Positions 58,875 through 64,000 of a stretch of 64,000 nt of DNA are shown one piece after another. Both the position numbers and the translations under genes were made by a program. Under the pieces are notes generated by a model, which made no database searches, had not been told where the DNA came from, and saw nothing but the letters and a program-made list of their open reading frames with translations. The DNA comes from Dipteronia dyeriana. Taxonomy: Eukaryota > Streptophyta > Magnoliopsida > Sapindales > Sapindaceae. Numbering within the stretch: the first letter of the stretch is position 1; every line of letters starts with the position of its first letter. The stretch is from assembly GCA_032871835.1 (NCBI GenBank), contig CM065300.1, forward strand, positions 3,973,768 to 4,037,767. The letters are read 5' to 3'.

Positions 58875-59251
58875 AATATTAAATTTTGTATGCAAATCAT
58901 CATTATTTGTCCGCCATTGGAGGCACACTACTCTTAGAGCTTCACCGAACCATGAATTTCAACAATGTCTTTCATTGTTATCTATTAGATGCATCACAAC
59001 CACTGCAAAGCAAGAACCTTTTATCATTTTCATACCTCATTAACAAGTTCCAACAAGTTCCAGCTTAAGTCCCCATATAATGCAGACACAGTCATTAGTA
59101 TTTTCAAGAGCCATGGTTTCTCCCAGACCCATATTTCAGACATCATTAAACAAGAACCAAGAGTACTTTTGTGTAAACCTGAGAAAACCCTTTTGCCTAA
59201 ACCGGAGTTTTACTACTCCAAAGGCTTTTCAAGCCATGAGCAAAATTTCTA
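58875..59251 (+). pseudogene. mTERF fragment, start lost and internally deleted
   Basis: Homologous to the first third of copies 2 and 4. The start codon region reads GAAATATTAAATTTTG where others have AAAATGTTTAATTTTG, so the ATG is lost. After the conserved CATACCTCATTAACA a deletion of about 60 bases removes the GFSPESALSVSN part. The sequence continues through LLPK-x-EFYYSKGFSSHE and then jumps, at about 59240, straight into the 3' flank sequence that in copy 2 begins near 45672. About two thirds of the gene is gone. Confidence 0.85.
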
Positions 59252-59656
59252 GCTGATTTAGATTTTTCTTTCTGTTACTTGGTTGAGCTTCAATCGATTA
59301 AATTTTTTGTCAAAATCTTTCTTCAGTTTGAATGGAAATGTGATTTTAGTCCATATTAGTTATGGCTTTTTTGCAATTTTTGTTTTCTTCTAGTTCCATA
59401 TTCTTGACTAAAATCTCATTTTAGTGATGTGATATTGTTATATATATGGTACCATTCTATTATCTCTCGTCTTACTAGTTTTCTTTGTTTTCTGTTTATA
59501 CTGTCTTCTAATTATACTGAGCTATATAGTATCTTTCAATACGAGAAATCTCCGATAGAAAATATATGAGACCACTTATTTTTTTTACCTGAGCAGAAAG
59601 CTGTACAACTGGGTGTGTTTGCATATCTTTTTAGATTTGCATAAAAATGCATCCCT
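59252..59656. other. 3' flank sequence between two mTERF fragments
   Basis: Matches the copy 2 3' flank 45672-46090 (GATTTAGATTTTTCTTTC, ACTGAGCTATATAGTATCTT, AAATGCATCCCT..TGTCTGTAT). It is interrupted at about 59665 by the next mTERF fragment. No gene. Confidence 0.6.
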
Positions 59657-59662
59657 TTGTCT

Positions 59663-59886
59663 GTATCATTATTTGTCAGCCATTGGAGACATACTACTCT
59701 CAGAGCTTCACCAACCCATGAATTTCGACAATATCTTCCATTATCAACCACTGCAACTACAAAGCAACAATCTTTAACAGTTTCATACCTCATAAACACA
59801 TGTGGTTTCTCTCCAGAATCTGCCCCATCAGTTTCCAACAAGTTCCAGCTTAAGTCTCCCTATAGCGCAGGCACAGTCATTAGTTA
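59663..59886 (+). pseudogene. Short mTERF 5' fragment
   Basis: About 224 bp homologous to the start of the mTERF copies (SVSLFVSHWRHTTLRASPTHEF, then LSTTATTKQQSLTVSYLINTCGFSPES). No initiator ATG of the family is present, because the join to flank sequence lies inside the presequence. The homology ends abruptly after the AGTCATTAGTT codons. It is a broken remnant, probably from unequal recombination within the array. Confidence 0.85.
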
Positions 59887-59924
59887 AAAATATCCAATAG
59901 TGCTTTACTTTATATATATATCTA

Positions 59925-60380
59925 ATCATTCACGTACGGATGTCATTTATAAATAGTTTACTTAACTAGAAAACAATGTCACGTGAAATATGAAATATGT
60001 AGGTTGATTAGATATAAGAGTTATGAATACTGAATCATCCACATGCCATCTGTCAGTATGTCATTTATGCCTAGTTTATGGAGGTAGAAGACATTGTAAT
60101 GTGAAATCCGTAGGTTTGTCAGATATAAAATTATGAATACTAAATCAATCCATGTGTAAATATGTTATTAATGCCTTGTTCACTTAGCTGGAAGACAACA
60201 CAATGTGAAATTTGTAGGTTTGTTAGATATATAAGTTTTGAATACCCAATCATTCATGTGTAAACATCTTATGCCTAGTTTACACAGCTTAATGTGAAAT
60301 CTGTTGGTTGATTACTTGATTATATATAAAAGTTATGAATTACAAATCATCCATGTGTGAATGTCATTTATGCTTGTGAT
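59925..60380. repeat. Diverged tandem repeat, unit about 105 bp, 4-5 copies
   Basis: Units beginning with an AATCATCCATGTG-type word start near 59925, 60033, 60143, 60248 and 60346. Each contains a version of GTCATTTATGCCTAGTTTAC, AATGTGAAATCTGTAGGTT and AGATATAAAAGTTATGAATAC. Spacing shrinks from about 110 to about 98 bp through small deletions. The last unit is partial. There is no coding potential. Confidence 0.75.
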
Positions 60381-60965
60381 GTGTTTGAGGCAACCTACCC
60401 TCTTTTACCAAATCCAACATGAGATTAAAATTTAAGTGAGATTAGGGACGACAATATTATCCGAATCCGAATCCGAACTACATGGATTGGGTATGTGTTT
60501 CGTTATTTCGGTCACAAGTGGATTTGGATTCAAGTTTTTTTAAAAAAAAATGGACTCAAATATATATATATATATATAAAATAGTCAATTTCAAAATGAC
60601 ATCAATATTTCTAAACTTAAAACGTTATCGTTTTGGGTTCACCATTCGATTCCTGAAAATTTTCACAAGTTCAGGGTTTGCTGGACTCTAACACTTGTCG
60701 TATTCTAAGAGACGGATCCATGATAAGGTCCCACAGTCCCACTGAAGCTAAAAAGTCCTTCGCTGACAACTTGAGACGAAGATAACACAAGAACGACACC
60801 GTATCAGTTAGTTTGGAATCGAGCTGAGGGTTTTTGTAAAGACAGCTCCTTTTATTCGTCTTCAGTTTCCTACTGTGGAGTTGGAAAGTTTTGTTGGTTC
60901 GTGAAGAAAATTACAAATCGAGAACGGGTGAGTTGATTCCATAGTGTGTTTAGTTTTCAGCTGAC
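60381..60965 (+). promoter_or_regulatory. 5' flank of mTERF copy 4
   Basis: From 60381 to about 60700 there is AT-rich DNA with a CCGAATCCGAATCCGAA stretch, perhaps a degraded MITE end. The conserved array motif ACGACACCGTATCA follows at about 60794. The leader ends with a possible intron donor GTGAGT at about 60928, just before the start codon. The site II pair of copies 1 and 3 was not seen here. Confidence 0.45.
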
Positions 60966-62150
60966 ATGTTTAATTTTGTATGTAAATCATTATTATCTGT
61001 CCGCCATCGGAGGCATACTACTCTAAGAGCTTCACCAACCCATGAATTTCAACATTGTCTTTCATTGTTTTCATTGTTATCTATTAGATGCATCTCAACC
61101 ACTGCAACTACAAATCCACAATCTTTAACAGTCTCATACCTCATTAACACATGTGGGTTCTCTCCAGAATCTGCCTTATCAGTTTCCAACAAGTCCCAGC
61201 TTAAGTCCCCAGATAAAGCACGCGCAGCCATTAGTTTTTTCAAGAGCCATGGTTTCTCGCAGACCCACATTTCAATCATCATTAAAAAATTTCCAAGTGT
61301 GCTTTTATTTAATCCTGAAAAAACCCTTTTGCCCAAACTGGAGTTTTTATACTCCAAAGACTTTTCAAGCCATGACCTTGCCAATCTTTTATCTAATTGT
61401 CCCCGAGTTTTCGCTAGAAGTTTAGAAACCCATATAATTCCCACTTTTAACTACCTTAGTAATTTGGTTGAATCTCAGGAGAGTACCATCGCTTTTATTA
61501 AGCGCAGACCCTCTTTACTTTATAATGATATAGAAACTTATATGGCACCTAAAGTTAAAATTTTGCTAGAGCATGGTGTCCCCAAATCCCATATTTTAGG
61601 GCATGTCCTTCATTGTTCTTATTCACTTATAAGGGATAGGAATGACTTTAAAGAGGTTGTGGAGGAAGTTAAGGAAATGGGAATCAATCCTTTAAGATCA
61701 CAATTTGTTATAGCAGTTACTATAAAAACGGCATTAAGCAGACCGGTGTGGGAAAGCAAAGTCAATTTGTATAAGAGGTGGGGTTGGTCTGAGGAAGAGT
61801 TTTTGGAAGCTTTCCGAAAGTATCCAAGGACTATGGAGGCATCTGAGGGTAAGATAATGGCGGCGATGGACTTTTTTGTGAACAAAATGGGTTTGGAGTC
61901 TTCATTTATTGCTAAACACCCTGTTTTTATTGCATTAAGTCTGCAGAAGAGGCTTATTCCAAGGGCAGCGGTATTTCAATTTCTGTTAACGAAAGGTTTG
62001 ATTAAGAAGAGCAAGCATACTCACTTAGTTACATTGTTTAAGTCTACTGAGAAAGCCTTCCTGGAGAAGTTTGTGAATTCTTATGATGAAGCTCCCCAAC
62101 TACTGAAGCTATACAAAGAGAAGTTGGACCTGTCAAGGATTACAAAATGA
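60966..62150 (+). CDS. mTERF family protein, array copy 4
   Basis: Single-exon CDS of 394 residues, starting MFNFVCKSLLSVRHRRH. Compared with copies 1-3 it has about 12 extra residues after the presequence (SLFSLLSIRCIS). The decayed fragment at 58.9 kb shares this insertion, so these two are sister copies. The helical repeats and NSYDEAPQLLKLYKEKLD tail are complete. A one-codon insertion occurs in GLIKKSKHTHL. The start ATG is the first in frame and aligns with the other copies. Probably functional, organelle-targeted. Confidence 0.9.
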   Translation: MFNFVCKSLLSVRHRRHTTLRASPTHEFQHCLSLFSLLSIRCISTTATTNPQSLTVSYLINTCGFSPESALSVSNKSQLKSPDKARAAISFFKSHGFSQTHISIIIKKFPSVLLFNPEKTLLPKLEFLYSKDFSSHDLANLLSNCPRVFARSLETHIIPTFNYLSNLVESQESTIAFIKRRPSLLYNDIETYMAPKVKILLEHGVPKSHILGHVLHCSYSLIRDRNDFKEVVEEVKEMGINPLRSQFVIAVTIKTALSRPVWESKVNLYKRWGWSEEEFLEAFRKYPRTMEASEGKIMAAMDFFVNKMGLESSFIAKHPVFIALSLQKRLIPRAAVFQFLLTKGLIKKSKHTHLVTLFKSTEKAFLEKFVNSYDEAPQLLKLYKEKLDLSRITK

Positions 62151-63014
62151 TGAGTATTACCAGAGAGAGTTATAGGTGCTGTACAATGTTTACATCATTG
62201 ATCCAAGTTGATTTGGCTTTTTCGTTCTATTACTTGATCTTAATTAAATTCTTGGTCCAAAACTTTAAAATCATTTTGAATGAGAATAAGATTTTAGTCG
62301 AACTTATTCATTGCTTATTTGCGATTTTTGCTTTCTTGTATTTCCATATTCTTGACTGAAATCTGAGTTTAGCTTTGTGATATTGTCTTACCGGTTTCCT
62401 TTTAATGTGTTATAAAATTATACCGAGGTAAACTCTTTGGTAATCCACTACTTGTTTTGACAATGGTTTCTTATATCTTACATTGCTGTGATCTTGTGTT
62501 GAACTAGTCTTCCTTCATAATCCATTAAATAGGTATATGAAAATGAAGCTCAATGATATTAGAAATCAGGGGACAATAAAAGACATGAAATTGTTGGTCA
62601 TATTCATCCTTCAATGTTGGCTGCCACTTCTGAAATCTGGATTATGAGAAAGATTTTTTCAATTGATTTAACAAAAAAAAAAAAACTCAGAAATCTGTGA
62701 ATTTTGAATTGAGTTATACTCATATAGCTAATGTGAATTAAATTTGATAATTAACTTAAAATATATTTTAAAAGCTCTTATTTTGTGCTTCAGAGAGACC
62801 ACGTAATGCAATAACCAAGTCTGGAATTTTTTTTGGTATCCAAGCCAAAGTGGACGCCATTTAGAGGCTGTTAATGCAGATTCTCAAGACAACCCATATG
62901 AGTTTACGAGGTACGATACTAAAGATTGCTGCCATTGAAGTGAAAGTCAGAAACTAGTTTTTGAAGAAGAAGATGATAGAACAGAGATGAAGACATGAGA
63001 TTGTTGGTCATGTG
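62151..63014. other. 3' flank of mTERF copy 4
   Basis: Homologous to the other 3' flanks (TTCTATTACTTGATCT, TCTTCCTTCATAATCCATTAAATAGG, AAATTGTTGGTCATATTCATCCTTCAATGTTGG). The flank stops at 63014 where a retrotransposon begins, just after GAGATTGTTGGTCATG. No gene. Confidence 0.55.
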
Positions 63015-64000
63015 TGTTGGAAAATTCCATCATATGGGGCCACACATCTGAATATTAAATGTGTTATGCTATCTTTTGGTTAAACCTAAATTAAAGTGAT
63101 TTAATTAAGATTTAAAGTATAAAGGCTTAAGGGTATAATTATCATGTAATTAATGTGTAGATACCAAATTGTTATTTCTAATTTGTTAAGGGGTCGAATT
63201 AAAAATAGCCAACATATAATACCTTGATTATTGTATATATTTAGGGTTATGGTCCCCAAATTACACAATGTTTTGTTTTGTCTGTATCCCCATCAACAGA
63301 GTAAAATAGAACTGTAGGGTTCAAGAAAGGTCGTGTTAATTTGGAAGATCACAACCCCGTCCACCAACCTCCGGCAATGGATTCAGGTACGCTTCCGCTT
63401 TCTCGATTTACTTATTTTCTCTTGAATTGATATGGGTTACTAGTATGTATATTAGGGTTTGATTATTCATGATATATAAACATGTTTAGGTTGTGATTCA
63501 GATTAATTATGTACCTATGTATGTTATTTATGTTTTAATTCAAATCCTCAAAAGTGGTATCAGAGCTACCCATGAGCTACCCATAGTCGATTCTTGAGGA
63601 TTTTAAATTTTGGATTTTATTGTTCATCTGTGTTGGTTTTTTACGTCTGATCCATTGAACAAAAATATATTCTGGATTTGCTTTGCTTCTGAAATATATA
63701 TGTTAAATCCATACGATTATATTCTGTTTTGTTTTTTTTTTATTTTTATTTTGTGAGTTCTGGATTTTGTATGGTGGATGAACATGGAGATGGGGTTGGA
63801 TTCAGATCGCAGTTGTGCGAATATGAGGTTGAAGGTCTGGTGTTGGATATTCAGATCACGTTTTGATATGATTAAGGAATTTGGAATCAGATCATCTGAT
63901 CAGGTTCCCCCCTATGGATTCAGATCTAACTCAGTCAACGTCACCATACCAGTCCTGATCCCAACCAACCCAGCCCATTTTCTCTCGCCCAAAACCAGTT
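63015..64000 (+). mobile_element. Start of a second Ty1/copia-type retrotransposon, cut by the window edge
   Basis: A probable 5' LTR runs from TGTTGGAAAATTCC (63015) to CTCA (63550). Four bases later comes TGGTATCAGAGC (63555-63566), the initiator tRNA-Met primer binding site. A leader follows and an ATG at 63914 opens MDSDLTQSTSPYQS, which looks like a copia gag start but meets TGA at 63956. The 3' LTR and pol lie outside the window, so superfamily and LTR length are provisional. Confidence 0.65.

Noticed and set aside
1..64000. tRNA, rRNA, CRISPR arrays or bacterial operons
   Set aside because: None was seen. The initiator tRNA matches at 46682 and 63555 are primer binding sites of retrotransposons, and the gene structures are those of a plant nucleus.

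Overview
The window is nuclear DNA of a dicotyledonous plant. It is AT-rich, its genes carry GT-AG introns plus one AT-AC intron, and its products are plant families: GT34 xyloglucan xylosyltransferase, RALF hormone, clade-C-like PP2C and an mTERF family expansion. Plant transposons fill much of the rest. The species cannot be named from the sequence.

Left half (1-40 kb): single-copy housekeeping and signalling genes in AT-rich intergenic DNA. In order they are a xyloglucan 6-xylosyltransferase (minus, 4007-5410), a TSPO-type membrane protein (minus, 12381-12917), a heat-shock-factor-binding protein HSBP (plus, five coding exons, 13651-16293), a RALF peptide precursor (minus, 18162-18542), ribosomal protein eS21 (plus, three coding exons, 25590-26511), an AlaX-type alanyl-tRNA editing protein (plus, eight exons, 28842-31643) with a decayed tandem copy (32313-34132), and a PP2C40-like phosphatase (plus, three coding exons, 37015-39748). 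From memory of the Arabidopsis map, PP2C40, the AlaX-like gene and RALF23 are neighbours on chromosome 3, and RALF33 and HSBP are neighbours on chromosome 4. If so, this window keeps an ancestral block. A 3.9-kb degenerate hAT element lies between RALF and eS21. Non-autonomous elements of Harbinger and hAT type lie at 0.2-1.4, 7.9-8.9 and 27.6-28.4 kb.

Right half (40-64 kb): a tandem array of intronless-CDS mTERF genes, all on the plus strand. Four look intact (40720, 44471, 56578, 60966) and two are broken (about 58.9 and 59.7 kb). The duplicated unit includes shared 3' flank and, for most copies, shared 5' flank. Transposons have landed repeatedly in these flanks: a Harbinger-like MITE, two hAT-like MITEs, a Mutator-like element, a decayed Ty1/copia element with an exact 5-bp target duplication, a 2.4-kb TIR element carrying a captured HAD-hydrolase gene fragment, and the start of a second copia element that runs off the right edge.

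The strongest observations are a textbook U12-type AT-AC intron in HSBP, the mTERF array with its built-in empty-site comparison for the copia insertion, the captured HAD fragment, and a MITE that separates conserved promoter motifs of one mTERF copy. Exon boundaries were placed by reading splice sites and reading frame by eye. No transcript data or homology search was available.
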